A stretch of DNA of 64,000 bases. It comes from Pelobates cultripes. Its lineage: Eukaryota; Chordata; Amphibia; Anura; Pelobatidae. The notes under the pieces were generated by a model. That model was not told the DNA's origin, did no database searches, and was given only the letters and a program-made list of their open reading frames with translations. Made by a program: the position numbers and the translations under genes. Positions 1 to 10,720 of the stretch are shown in pieces. Location of the stretch: assembly GCA_933207985.1 (NCBI GenBank), contig OW240913.1, positions 261,146,280-261,210,279 of the forward strand. The letters run 5' to 3'. Numbering within the stretch: position 1 is the stretch's first letter; each line of letters begins with the position of its first letter.

Positions 1-222
1 CACTCCAATGTCCAAAATCCCACTAGAAATGTTGTATTCTAGAATAAAGCAGCAACGTGAATTGTTAGTGTAGGATTCAAATAAGCTGTATCTTAATTTT
101 AATGGCCATTGACATTAATGCTTTGATATTGATTTTAACTGTACAGTAATCAAACTATTATGTGTAAGTTTTAAGGTACTATTCGTTAACAATTGTTAAA
201 GTTTAATTTATTTCTGTTTTAG

Positions 223-517
223 GTTGACAATAGATGGAATGAGTCAAGCCCTAGCTATGATATACACAATAGAAAAAATTAACAATTCGTCATTGTTACC
301 AGGGATCACTTTGGGCTATGAAATTTATGACTCTTGCAGTGATGTTTTGAAAGCCACTCAAGCAACATTGAGATTAATTCCAGAGACTGTTAGAAACAAC
401 TTTACGGAGAGTGGCAAAGCAGAGATGATACCTACTGTCAAAGCTATAATTGGAGCACAGTACTCAGACATTTCTATTGCAATTTCCAGAATTCTTAGCC
501 TCAATTTTATTCCCCAG
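223..517 (+). CDS. gprc6a: GPRC6A-like exon 2: N-terminal lobe of the Venus flytrap domain
   Basis: The exon follows a pyrimidine-rich acceptor ending in AG at 221-222 and stops before a GT donor at 518. Its first base completes a codon begun in the upstream exon; it then encodes 98 residues ending FIPQ. AMIYTIEKINNS and LGYEIYDSCSD are typical of lobe 1 of class C receptor ligand-binding domains. The segment GAQYSDIS contains the serine equivalent by position to the amino-acid-binding serine of GPRC6A and CaSR (family knowledge). At least two N-glycosylation sequons are present (NNSS, NFTE). Length near 295 bp is usual for this class C exon. Apparent translations starting at base 224 simply read a TTG inside the exon; it is not a start codon. 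Confidence 0.88.
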
Positions 518-1217
518 GTAATGTAACAAAGCTATTTGTATGGAAATAGTATGCATAGTCACAGTAATATAGGTTAAAAGAAAAAAAACATTATTTTCTG
601 TTTGTGCAAGTTGAAGAAACACCTGAAAATGAAAAAATCAGAAATCAGGGAAATAGCCACTATAAAATAGCAACTTATAAAAGAGTACAGGGTGGTGGAA
701 TGTTGTTAAAGTAATTTAAACATTATTTAGGTCTAATTCTTTAAAAAAAAAAAAAAAATATTTCAGCCACAAGGTCTTTAAATTATTAAAAAAATATATA
801 TTATTAAAATTATTACTTTAACCACATATAGTGTGAGTCTGTTGTTAACCTTATTACCTGGAAACTTTACTCATGTTAATTGTTCTTCTACCTATGTATT
901 TGCATACTGTATGTTGTACATTAGTACATATAAGAAATCCTAATCTTCAGGTTAGATATACCTTAACCAGAGTCTTTTCGCATTTAAGACTCCTTTGCCC
1001 TGGTGTTTTTCTTTTTAAGTAACAAGTTGATCCTTCTTCCCTTTACTTAATTATTGAGTTAATATAAGCAGATAGAATGTGTCAGGTTGCTAAAGGAAAC
1101 AAGGGGAGGATCGGAGGTACAGACTATTTCAAACTTCAAACCTCACAAGCCTGACCTATAGAGATGGAAGAGCAACCCATAAGTAAATGATTACAAAATA
1201 TCCTTTAATAAGTATAA

Positions 1218-1220
<3 letters not shown>
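518..1220 (+). other. Intron sequence, no recognisable feature
   Basis: AT-rich intron 2 sequence directly after the exon 2 donor. It contains A and T homopolymer runs but no coding potential, structured repeat or transposon end that I recognise. Confidence 0.6.

Positions 1221-1256
<36 letters not shown>
1221..1256. repeat. (TA)n microsatellite
   Basis: Uninterrupted TA dinucleotide run directly abutting the PLE hairpin that begins near 1261. A second TA run lies at about 1597-1620 on the other side, so the hairpin sits between two TA tracts. Confidence 0.9.
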
Positions 1257-1260
<4 letters not shown>

Positions 1261-1595
1261 TATATAAGGTGCACTCACAGGTCTTTTAAATAAGTGATAA
1301 ATTTATTCCAGCGTGCAAATTACTTATGCCACAAATTTATGATGATCGACGTTTCGACCCACAGAGGGTCTTTTTCAACATCTTGAAAAAGACCCTCTGT
1401 GGGTCGAAACGTCGATCACCATAAATTTGTGGCATAAGTAATTTGCACGCTGGAATAAATGTATCACTTATTTAAAAGACCTGTGAGTGCACCTTATATA
1501 TATTTTTTATATTTATCAACGCTAGAGGTGGGCACCCAGGCAAGAATATTTTGATATTTCTCTACAAAGGGTGAGTGCCAAGTTTACTTTTTCTT

Positions 1596-1597
<2 letters not shown>
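1261..1597 (+). mobile_element. Minimal Penelope-like hairpin insertion (inverted pseudo-LTR pair)
   Basis: Bases 1261-1378 and 1383-1501 are reverse complements with about two mismatches, separated by a 4-nt loop. After the right arm comes a unique tail of about 95 nt (1502-1597) that the left arm lacks. The architecture, with one complete 3' end and an inverted copy missing its last stretch, matches the larger PLEs at 12089-20112 and 47425-52370. Each arm carries a hammerhead-like fold: a GACCC/GGGUC stem followed by GAAACGUC. No coding sequence remains. Flanking TA repeats prevent reading a target-site duplication. Confidence 0.65.
1382..1415 (+). ncRNA. Degenerate hammerhead-ribozyme-like motif in PLE arm
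   Basis: UUGAAAAA stands where a hammerhead has CUGANGA. It is followed by stem II (GACCC, loop UCUGU, GGGUC), then GAAA, the self-complementary ACGU and C at the cleavage position. A mirror copy is on the minus strand at about 1347-1380. The core departs from consensus (C3 and G8 positions), so activity is doubtful. Confidence 0.45.
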
Positions 1598-1626
<29 letters not shown>

Positions 1627-2102
1627 CGTGTGGGTTTGGAAAGTAGTTAAAAATAAGTCCTAAATGCTAAAAATAATAAATCATTCTAACAAAAAGTAAA
1701 GTAACCAAAAAGTGAATATTGCTGAATAAAAGGGAGGGAGGGGGAGGAAGAGAATGAGTACTGACTGCAAAATCGCAAATAAAAAGTAAATGCTAGGAAG
1801 GTAGCAGTATGAACAGGGAAAGGGGACTGAAAGATAGCCAATATCTATGCCCTAGCGTGCCTTCGAGGACACCCCTTAAAGTCGAAACCTCCAAGCCTTC
1901 CAGAGTCCCAGACACGTATAACATGAAGTGAAACAAACCCCTTTCCTGCTCACCCACAACAACAAAAATTATAAAGGAAAATAAATATAAGTAAAGATCT
2001 TATACTAAAATCCCAGTGTGGTGGCTTGTCTTAATCTTGTCTTAATCTTAGAAAATAGCTTCAGCATCATCCCTAGTCTCAATGCTAACCACTGCTAAAT
2101 CT

Positions 2103-2134
2103 GTCCCGACACGCATTTCACCAAATAGTGGCTC
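2103..2134 (-). ncRNA. Decayed hammerhead-like motif, probable PLE remnant
   Basis: The minus strand reads GAGCCACUAUUUGGUGAAAUGCGUGUCGGGAC in two halves: a CCAC/GGUG-type hairpin followed by GAAAUGCGUGUC. This resembles the pseudo-LTR motif of the PLE at 12862-12907 with substitutions. Sequence 1620-2100 may be the rest of a decayed pseudo-LTR, but I could not align it convincingly. Confidence 0.35.
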
Positions 2135-2246
2135 TTCCCTTTACTTGTTACTTTTCTCAATAGTCCTTTCCCATCTGTCTTTTTGCTTCTGCTGAGTTAT
2201 TTTTCATTTTTATATGATATAGATTTACCTATTTACATTCTCCAAC

Positions 2247-2420
2247 TCTTTCTTTCTTTCTTTCTTTCTTTCTCTCTTTCTTTCTCTCTTTATTTCCCCT
2301 TCATTCACTCTTCCTTTCCTTCCTTCCTTCCTTCCTTCTTTCCTTCCTTTCTTTCTTTCTTTCTTTCTTTCTTTTTCTTTCTTTCCCTCCTTTTCTTTTC
2401 TTTTCTTTTCTTTTCTTTCC
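2247..2420. repeat. (TTTC)n/(TTCC)n pyrimidine microsatellite
   Basis: About 170 bases of nearly pure C/T on the + strand, with TTTC, TTCC and TTTTC subarrays. The long low-complexity reading frames here on both strands are artefacts of this tract. Confidence 0.9.
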
Positions 2421-2515
2421 TTTTCCAATTCCTTTCCAGAGGAGGAAGATAGAAATGATATATATAAGAAAAACAATGAGTGAGGGATATTTTTTTTTTC
2501 TTTCCCTTTCCTTCC

Positions 2516-3480
2516 TGTAACGGATCACCTGGCACCCCGACTGGGTACCTCCGTTGAAAGATGCTCCTAGCGCTTCCAGAGGACTCCAAGCACTCCACCA
2601 GACACCATAAGCACCGCAGGCTGCAGCTATCTCCCTTCAGAACGAAGCAGGAACAAGCTCTTACAAGAGCTCAGTGATTATAGCAAGGGAATATGCCTAG
2701 CATAGCAATCCCTTGTAGCAGATTCCCCCAATAAGAGACAGGACTCAAGTTGAGGGTAAAAATAGAACTCCCTGGCTGCTAGCTTGCAGCCCTTTTTATT
2801 AGGTGCTCCCATGAAGGGGAGGGACACACACAGTAACGTACATTAACCAATCACACAATAGTTACATCCCACACATAGCCCTCCCCTCTACCTGTAAACT
2901 AATTATCTGTACACACAGGGAAATACAATTATCATAGGTAGGGAAAATACAGTTTTTACACAACATTCATAACTCCCAAAATATACATCACATTCGCATA
3001 AAAATACATATTCACAATCAATCCATTCAGGGGAACAACATATTAAAAAATGGCATGAATCAGACCAGGGGTTCAAAAGTTAGTAAAAGTATCTTTTGTT
3101 CCCCCTGGCTCAAACAGTAAAAGTAAAACATCCCCACAATGCATCCTGGCTTCCTCCCTTCTGCCCTGGAGATAATTGGAGAAGGAATCTAATTATCTCC
3201 AAAGACAGAGCCAAACTCCATTACCCACATGGCAGACAAAAAGACAGTAAAAGACATAAAATTACATACTGACACATTTAGTACATAAAACACACATTTC
3301 TACATATCCCCAGATAGCTTGGATCTGACTGCACATTATTAGATGAATGGCACTCAGATCACACGAATAAGCCTTTCTGCAGGGAAAATAAACAGTTTAA
3401 CCTGCAGGGCCATAGTCCAAAGGCAAGAGGCGGGCAAGCAGCCCCCTCCAAGGACACGTGGCGAGGTCGGTTTTGCCACA
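2516..3480 (-). repeat. 3' LTR of the non-autonomous element
   Basis: 965 bp, TG...CA on either strand. From about 2745 to 3480 it is nearly identical to the other LTR. Its left roughly 230 bases (the R/U5 side in element orientation) are much more diverged, with a central block of about 100 bases that does not align. Confidence 0.85.
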
Positions 3481-5129
3481 CTTCTCCCCTTTGCCCCCCA
3501 GACTAACAGGGTATCTGACCTCCTGCCGGTCAGTGCCCTGGTTAGTCCAGCAACCCACCCACGAAGCACAAACAGCAGTACAGCCCACCCACAATAAATG
3601 TTTACTCCACCTGGATAAAGTAGCAACTTGTCCATGTCCAGGTGCCTCACCACGGCTGTGTGGGGAGCTGGTAGACTGCCTTGGTGGGTTGCTGAGTGGG
3701 CAGAGACCAGCGGTACTCTGCCCTGGTGCCAGCGCTACCACCGAAGTAGCCTGATTGGAGCCTGGTTGTGGGAGGGGGAGACCGACCGTCTCCCCTCTGG
3801 GTACACAGCTCTGGGGCTGGGGAACAGGACCGACCGTCTCTACCCCTTGGGCTGTAAGCGCAGAGACTACGGTCCCATCTGCACAGTTGCGGGGCTCAAC
3901 ATCTCCCCTTGGTGGGTTAGGCTGCCGCTGGAGAGAGGGTGTAACAAGCTCCTCTCTCTGGACTGTCAACTGCCGCTGGGGAGAGGGGTTAACAGGCTCC
4001 TCTCCCTGACACTCTCTCTGCTGGTGGAGAGGCGGACCAGCTGTCTCCCCTTTCATTATTTTGTCCTGCTGCTGGGGTGTGAGACTGATGGTCTCTGCTC
4101 CCTGCAGGACACACTGCCGCTGGGGAGGAAGGACGACACCTTCAGCTCCCTGGGGTACACACTGTCGCTGGAGAGGAAGGATTGCACCCTCAGCTCCCTG
4201 GGGTACACACTGCTGCTGGGGAGGAAGGACGACACCTTCGGCTCCCTGGGTTACACACTGCTGCTGGGGAGGACGGACGACACCATCAGCTCCCTGGGGT
4301 ACGCACTGCCGCTGGGGAGGAAGGACGGCACCTTCAGCTGGGGCAGCCTGTAGAAAGTCAGGCTCAGGGGAAGGAAACAAGGGAGGACAGAGGCCAGCGG
4401 CGCTCTGCCCAGTTGCCAGCTCTTCTGCTGGGGGGTCAGGGAACAAAGGAGTTGGCTGGGGAGGAGAAATATCACTTACCTCCCCCTGGTACTCCGGCTG
4501 CTGCTGGGGGAGGAGGTCGATGCTCTCCACTTTCTGTAACTCCAGCTCTAGTTGGGGATCTGGGCCGGTTGCCCAGCATCCCTGTAGGGCCGGTGGAGAG
4601 ATCTCGGTCCCATCTCCACCTGCCTGCAGGGGGTCCTCCCAGGACCAGTCTATGAGGTCCCCTCTACCTCGGGTACCTCTGGTTGCTGTTGGGGAGGGAG
4701 ACCGGTTGTCTCTTCCTCCAATAACACATTCTGCCGCTGGGGAGTGAGACCGACTGTCTCCCCTCCCTGTAAAACATACTGCCGCTGGGGATCTGGGCCG
4801 GGTGCCCAGCATCCCTGTAGGGCCGGTAGAGAGACCTCGGTCCCATCTCCACCGGCCACCTCGGTTTCTTCCTCGTCCCACTCTACCTGTGGCTGGGGTT
4901 TCTCCCAACGTGCCCACTGGCCTTCCCTCAACGCCCTGTGTTGTAGGTTCCGGGTCACCATGTCCCACACGAACCGCACGTATTTCTCCTCTGGAGTGGG
5001 TCCGTAAAACTTCAGGTGCAACCCTACCATCGTGCCAAACTCTAGTACGGAGTAGCTATACGCCATGCTTGCTGTAGCCACTGCTGGTTCCATTATGTTG
5101 CTGAAGATAAGGACGCTGCACAACTCCAC
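3481..5129 (-). pseudogene. Interior frame of the LTR element: short conserved N-terminus plus 16-residue repeats
   Basis: The minus-strand frame begins near 5093-5129 with MEPAVATASMAYSYSV and a region rich in acidic and aromatic residues (KFYGPTPEEKYVRFVWDMV). It runs into Pro/Gln-rich sequence. Near 4650 the reading moves to another frame, which continues the same style (PQRQCVPQGAEGVVLP) down to about 3400, implying a frameshift or an unusual translation event. There is no zinc knuckle, protease or polymerase motif. It is probably a gag-derived or element-specific protein of unknown function. The frame runs past 3481 into the LTR. Confidence 0.5.
4108..4347 (-). repeat. 48-bp coding tandem repeat (about five units)
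   Basis: ACACTG anchors recur at 4111, 4159, 4207 and 4255, with a near copy at about 4303, giving an exact 48-bp spacing. On the minus strand each unit encodes a 16-residue block such as PQRQCVPQGAEGVVLP. Looser copies extend on both sides. Confidence 0.8.
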
Positions 5130-5176
5130 ACGTTACCGGTGTCTCCGAGCTGCTTCTCCTCGCACTAGGATGCCAT

Positions 5177-5194
5177 CCCGCCGCTTGCCACCAA
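5177..5194 (-). promoter_or_regulatory. Primer-binding site, tRNA-Leu-like
   Basis: Next to the 5' LTR the minus strand reads TTGGTGGCAAGCGGCGGG, i.e. TGG followed by the complement of a tRNA 3' acceptor arm ending GCTTGCCACCA. This is one base from the acceptor end I recall for vertebrate tRNA-Leu. The element at 61594 onward has the same site with a longer match. Confidence 0.65.
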
Positions 5195-6155
5195 TGTAAC
5201 GGATCGTCTGGCACCCCGACTGGGTACCTCCGTTAAAGGATGCTCCTAGTGCTTCCTGAGGACTCCAAGCACTGCAGCAGACACCACAACCACCGAACCG
5301 GAGAAGCATATGAATCCTCTCAAGCATATGAATGCTGTAGACAGTTGAATAGGTTTACTCTCCTAGCAGTCAAACTGGAACAGCATACAATAAATCCTTC
5401 CCCCAATAATGAGACGACACTTCACTTTGAGGGTTAAAACAGGAACTCCCTGGCTGCTAGCTTGCAGCCCTTTTTATTAGGTGCTCCCATGAAGGGGAGG
5501 GACACACACAGTAACGTACATTAACCAATCACACAATAGTTACATCCCACACATAGCCCTCCCCTCTACCTGTAAACTAATCTGTACACACAGGGAAATA
5601 CAATTATCATAGGTAGGGAAAATACAGTTTTTACACAACATTCATAACTCCCAAAATATACATCACATTCGCATAAAAATACATATTCACAATCAATCCA
5701 TTCAGGGGAACAACATATTAAAAATGGCATGAATCAGACCAGGGGTTCAAAAGTTAGTAAAAGTATCTTTTGTTCCCCCTGGCTCAAACAGTAAAAGTAA
5801 AACATCCCCACAATGCATCCTGGCTCCCTCCCTTCTGCCCTGGAGATAATTGGAGAAGGAATCTAATTATCTCCAAAGACAGAGCCAAACTCCATTACCC
5901 ACATGGCAGACAAAAAGACAGTAAAAGACATAAAATTACATACTGACACATTTTAGTACATAAAACACACATTTCTACATATCCCCAGATAGCTTGGATC
6001 TGACTGCACATTATTAGATGAATGGCACTCAGATCACACAAATAAGCCTTTCTGCAGGGAAAATAAACAGTTTAACCTGCAGGGCCATAGTCCAAAGGCA
6101 AGAGGCGGGCAAGCAGCCCCCTCCAAGGACACGTGGTGAGGTCGGTTTTGCCACA
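5195..6155 (-). repeat. 5' LTR of the non-autonomous element
   Basis: 961 bp, beginning TGTAACGG and ending GCCACA on the + strand. The shared right-hand part differs from the other LTR by only a few changes and one 4-bp deletion; the left part is mosaic. Confidence 0.85.
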
Positions 6156-6175
6156 CTTCCTTTTCCAGTTCCTTT

Positions 6176-6278
6176 CAAATGTAAAAGATAGTAAATAAAC
6201 AAAAAGTATATACAAGTGGAACTAATGCTAATATGCCAACCAGAGCAATAGGTCAAATCGGGATATCATATAAAATTC
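6176..6278. repeat. Fragment duplicated from PLE pseudo-LTR
   Basis: This 103-base stretch, from CAAATGTAAAAGATAG to ATCATATAAAATTC, repeats 7525-7627 almost exactly. Its inner part also occurs inverted near 8760-8825. It sits immediately beside the LTR element in the decayed tandem repeat. Confidence 0.75.
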
Positions 6279-6460
6279 CAATATTATTTATATAAATAAA
6301 TATTATTTATATAAATAAAACAATAAGTAAGGGATCATTATTTTCTTTCCTTCTCTTTCCTTTTCCTTACTTTTTCTTAATTTTCCGATTCCTTTCAAGA
6401 GGAGTATGATAGAAATCATTTCAATATTCTTTATATAAAAACAATGAGTGAGGGATCAAT

Positions 6461-7217
6461 TTAAAACATAATAAGCAGCCGCAAGAGACCTGATGTATAG
6501 AACTTACAGGAAAAATTGCCCTTGATATCTGCCATAAAAAGGTGAGGGGGAAGTTGGTAACTTGCCTAAACCCTGTGCAATCTTAATTCTTTTCTGCTTT
6601 TTCCATCTCTTGCACCATGAAATAGGAAATTTGGCTTTGATTTAATAAGCTTTCAAAAGGATTCAATACTATTAAAAAAACTTTCCAATGTTTCATAAAA
6701 AATGCAAAAAAATTAATATGAACGCTAACTTTTGCCAGTGTTTGTGAGTTTGAGTAAGTGGCTACTAAGAATAAAATGATATGTAATAAGTGTTTAATAT
6801 GAAAGATAAATTGTGGTTGAACAGGCATGTAGCTCAAATTAAAGTCTATTTTTTGATCAGAACTTGTACAATTGCCTCCATCCTTAAGGGGTTAATTGAG
6901 GGCTTCTGTAGATAAATACATTGGGAAGTTTGCCTAACAGCATTGAATCATTTGGAAGTCTACTAAATCAAGGCCATATTGTTCATTAGGCTAAAATGCT
7001 TTTCCTTGACCAATACATGAGGCAATTCTTCCTAATAAAGATAACCAAAGACCAAAATATAATGTTAAGGGTTTTACAATCTAATATATTACCCTCCAAA
7101 TACAATTCCAGTGTAAGGATACATTCCCTTGTGCTGTGCCGATCACATGGTGCTCCAATCCCCCTCCCCCAAGTTGACTCCAAACCCTTTTTTTAACCCT
7201 TTGGCTCCTCTGCTATC
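6461..7217 (+). other. Intron sequence, no recognisable feature
   Basis: AT-rich intron 2 sequence without a recognisable coding relic, tandem repeat or transposon terminus. Confidence 0.5.
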
Positions 7218-7232
7218 TTTTCTTAATCTGTA

Positions 7233-8969
7233 AAAAAACAGAGAAATTACAAGATCATGGTTATATACCCGTACAGTCTACCCCAGAAAAGAAGGGATAG
7301 TGTCGGGTCCAACCCAAGGTCTTATGCACCGCAAAGAGACTCCAGGGGTCTCGAAGGGGCTTAACCCCAGTGTAAAACAAGTACAACAAACAAAGAGAAA
7401 GATGCTACTAGTTCTCAGTGCATAAACAGCCCTGAGAACAGTGGCATCACCTGGAAATATGCATAGCTGTGTAGTAGTTGTAATAAACTGGCTTAAAACA
7501 TATATAATAAAGTCTAATGGAGACCAAATGTAAAAGATAGTAAATAAACAAAAAGTATTTACAAGTGGAACCAATGCTAATATGCCAACCAGAGCAATAG
7601 GTCAAATCGGGATATCATATAAAATTCATTGATAGTTGTATGCACCCAAGCCTATATTACAGCTTTATTTAAAGAAATGCTAAATAGGGGTGGGTCAAAC
7701 ACAATTAAAATACCCTAATACAAGGATGTCTCTGGGTAGTCTCTACCTATTCCTGTGTTTTATCAGTAGGGTAGGTACTGCGCTTATATTTGAGATAGAA
7801 CCCTAGTTCCACGGACACGGAAGAGGCTACCCCCTCAACAGTTCAGAAGGAAAAGATACTAGATAAGGCCCCTGACTCTAATCAAATTATTAATCTATCT
7901 TTATACGCTCCCACTAAAATGGAATTACAACTCCTACAACGTGGTATGTCCTTTGTTCCAGTTTCTAACTTTGATAAATTTAACTGGACAAAGGACATAC
8001 ATCTATTCGCAAGAAAATTAGCACTGCACAAATTTCATCGCATTCGCGATGAAAAAAGAGCAAAGAGTTTAGGTCTACAAGCCTCAGATATTGGCGCACT
8101 AGATACCCTAGTGGATCTACTCATTTGCAGCGATAGCTCTACAAAATTGCAACCACCATTTACAGATTTGAAGAAAAAGAGCATGTTCACCCCACATTTA
8201 GTTGAGTTTAAGTATATAGACCTATTTGTGTAGTTAACATGCAATGAAATTGACAAAATTAACCATAGAGATCTTTTGGTTCAGCCCAATAGCAACATTT
8301 CCCCACAAGAAAACAGCTCCCTTAAACATCTTAAAGAACTGGACGAGGTGATATTTAAACCATCTGATAAAGAGGGTAACACTGTCATCTTAAACAAATC
8401 AGATTATATTTAGATGGTGCACAGACTAATTGAAGACAGTGACACATATGAAGTACTTAGTGGTGATCCTACTAAGAAATATTTAGCGGAATTAAAATCA
8501 TTCTAGTCACAGCGTTGTCTCTATTTTTGATCTCAAAGGAGGAATATAATTTAATATTCGTAAAAAACCCCATAACTGCCACATTTTATGCTCTTCCAAA
8601 AGTACACAAACAGCAACCAATACTTAATGGAAGGCCCATTGTTTCTGGCAGAGGCAATCTGACTCAAAATGCTAGTTTGTATGTAGACCAGATCCTGAGG
8701 AAACTGGTGTTTGAACTTCCTTCATACTTAAAGGATACTAAGCATACACTAAACTGGTTGGCATATTAGCATTAGTTCCACTTGTATATACTTTTTGTTT
8801 ATTTACTATCTTTTACATTTGGTCTCCATTAGACTTTATTATATATGTTTTAAGCCAGTTTGTTACAACTACTACACAGCTATACATATTTCCAGGTGAT
8901 GCAGCTGTTCTCAGGGCTGTTTATGCACTGAGAACTAGTAGCATCTTTCTCTTTGTTTGTTGTATTTAT
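7233..8969 (-). mobile_element. Penelope-like element, rearranged, with 15-bp TSD
   Basis: TTTTCTTAATCTGTA occurs directly repeated at 7218-7232 and 8970-8984 and brackets the insertion. Inside, 7382-7590 and about 8760-8964 form inverted pseudo-LTR arms. The left arm continues another 149 bases to the left junction while the right arm stops near the right junction: a complete 3' end on the left and a shortened inverted copy on the right. Between them lies a + strand fragment of a PLE reverse transcriptase N-terminus. The element cannot encode an active enzyme. Confidence 0.8.
7840..8769 (+). pseudogene. PLE reverse transcriptase N-terminal fragment
   Basis: The frame reads LLQRGMSFVPVSNFDKFNWTKD, then ARKLALH, then FTPHLVEFKYIDLFV and, after in-frame stops, KPSDKEGNTVI. 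These line up with residues 35-180 of the intact PLE protein at 13436-15832 (GLSFIPTPP, FNWAKDVNLF, SSDKGGNIV). A further part, ATFYALPKVHKQQPI and GRPIVSGRG, follows in another frame. Stops at about 8231 and 8412 and a frame change show decay. The palm motifs with catalytic aspartates and the endonuclease are absent. Confidence 0.8.
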
Positions 8970-8984
8970 TTTTCTTAATCTGTA

Positions 8985-9425
8985 CACTGTGACTCCACCC
9001 CTTTTTTGACACCGACTGCGTGCAGATGTCATGACATCATCAACACAGAATTGTATAATTGTCGATGCCCACTTATGTTTTTGGGGTATGGCTACCAAGT
9101 CAACTCCCCAAATCTATAAATACTTGGATTTTGCATTTGTTCAGTGCTCTGTTGTGGTTTCCTTGTGTTTCTTGTTCCTAGGATTGTTTTAACATTTTCT
9201 TTTGAAATGAACATTTGGATAGTAAATTAGACAGTAGAACTGCAATAGGATTATCCCATTAATTTAGTTAATATTCCACTATGCTTGGATTTATGCATCA
9301 ATGCTGTATTAATTTAAATAATAATTTAATGAATAAACCCCCAAAATACATAAATTGTAATGTATACTATCCATCCTTCATAAAATAATGCATATTTATT
9401 TTTCTGCACTTTTTTTTTTTTTAAG
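8985..9425 (+). other. 3' end of intron 2
   Basis: AT-rich sequence leading to a T-tract (about 9410-9422) and the AAG acceptor of exon 3. Nothing else was recognised. Confidence 0.5.
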
Positions 9426-10283
9426 ATAAGTCATGCATCAAGTGAGGATCTACTTAGTGACATGGTAAAATTTTCAACTTTTTTGCGGACTGTTCCTAGT
9501 GATATACATAAGATGGAAGCAATTGCTAAACTGATCAAAGCATTGGATTGGAACTGGATTGGAGTAATTTCAAGTAATAGTGTCCATGGGGAGTCTGCGT
9601 CACATTTCCTGAATACTTTTCTTGAACAGCAAAGGATATGTGTGAATTTTTCTAAATCCTTGCCTTTGTATGTTGATGATCCTTCACTGGAGGAAAAACT
9701 TAATGATATAATTGATACAATTAACAGTTCTACTGCAAATGTAGTGGTTGTTTTTGCAAAAGTACCGATTGTCAAAAAACTTTTTGAAAAAGCTATCAGT
9801 AGGAATATAAACAGGACCTGGATTGCAGGTGACAGCAGGATTTATTCAAAAGAAATTTCAAATATTAAAAACATTGAGAAAGTTGGTACAATTTTAGGAT
9901 TCAGTATAAAGGTCGGTGCCATTCCAGGATTTAATGAATATTTGGAAAAACTACAGCCACCAGAATATGGAACAATAAATAACTTTCTTAAAGAGTATAA
10001 GGAATTACGATTTGGATGTTCTGACCAGTACAAAAAATATATTGAATGCATTAATTCATCTTCAACAAACTGTGGATACAATGATTCTGTGCTGCAGAAA
10101 TCTCCTTTAGCATGCAGATTGGACAATGTATCTACTGCCAATGATGACTATTTATCGAAGAATTTTGATTGCAATTTAGCATACACCACAGCTCTGGCTG
10201 TAACGGCTGCAGCTCAAGCTCTAAAAAATATTGTGTGCAAAAATATAACTTGTGAAAAGGATATGATAGTGTCACCACGTCAG
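9426..10283 (+). CDS. gprc6a: GPRC6A-like exon 3: core of the Venus flytrap domain
   Basis: The exon starts after TTTTTTAAG, is open through 286 codons and ends CGTCAG before GTAAGG. It opens ISHASSEDLLSDMVKFSTFLRTVPSD and continues WNWIGVISS, the hinge and second lobe of the flytrap. In family alignments the residue equivalent to the ligand-binding threonine of GPRC6A appears to be serine here (ASSED), an inference from remembered alignment. Several NxS/T sites are present (NRTW, NSST, NITC). The cysteine-rich end (KNIVCKNITCEKDM) matches the disulphide-bonded lobe 2. Reading must start at the acceptor; the methionine at 9462 is internal. Length of about 860 bp is normal for this exon. Confidence 0.92.
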
Positions 10284-10360
10284 GTAAGGTCAATATTTTG
10301 AAGAACAATTATGGCTATAAAGCAACTTTAGCTAATTAAGTGTTTTTTGTGTTTAGCTCA

Positions 10361-10720
10361 TGCCCAGCTGCTCAATTCTCTACCATTCAGGAGTTAAATA
10401 CATTTGTTTATGCAGTCCTAGCCATACCTCTACTGGTGAAGACTCACACAGCCTCCATACACACATCCTTTAAAAAAAAAAAACAACAAAAAAAAAACAA
10501 TAGTCTAAATTATTTTAGCTTTCTTGTACAGTGTGCTGTCTTCTCCTGCTTGGTTAATTGACTGCTCGAGCCTGTACCAGCCACCTCTGTGTAGTTAAAG
10601 TACCATTAACAGAACAGGAAAAAATAACTTTGAAAGGAAACACAGTATGCTGTAAAAAAACAAAGAAACTATTTTTCTTCATGGAGGCTGTGTGAGGTAT
10701 AGCTAGGAGTACATAAATTA
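10361..10720. mobile_element. Palindromic MITE-like repeat
   Basis: The left side (GCTGCTCAATTCTCTACC to CACACAGCCTCCAT) is partly inverted on the right (ATGGAGGCTGTGTGAGGTATAGCTAGG, about 10680). A second copy of the left half occurs at about 52560-52655, so this is an interspersed family. The TSD and family are not determined. Confidence 0.5.

Larger units (their letters stand above)
2516..6155 (-). mobile_element. Non-autonomous LTR retrotransposon, complete with 5-bp TSD
   Basis: Two long direct repeats (2516-3480 and 5195-6155), each beginning TGTAACGG and ending TTTTGCCACA on the + strand, flank a 1.7 kb interior. CTTCC at 2511-2515 and 6156-6160 is the target-site duplication. Orientation is minus, because the primer-binding site lies beside the 5195 LTR. 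The interior has a low-complexity, probably gag-like frame and no protease, reverse transcriptase or integrase, so mobility would depend on a partner element. The solo LTR at 34656-35580 and the Gmr1-like element at 61594 onward are related by LTR and PBS similarity. Confidence 0.85.
2421..6460. repeat. Interrupted tandem host repeat around the LTR element
   Basis: A unit containing TTTTCCRATTCCTTTC, AGAGGAG and ACAATGAGTGAGGGAT occurs at 2421-2515 and again, in diverged form, at 6156-6175 and 6300-6460. The LTR retrotransposon at 2516-6155 and a PLE-derived piece at 6176-6278 interrupt the array. Confidence 0.5.

Noticed and set aside
2225..2598. Several lysine/glutamate- or phenylalanine/serine-rich open frames on both strands
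   Set aside because: They are translations of the TTTC/TTCC microsatellite and have no composition or motif of a real protein.
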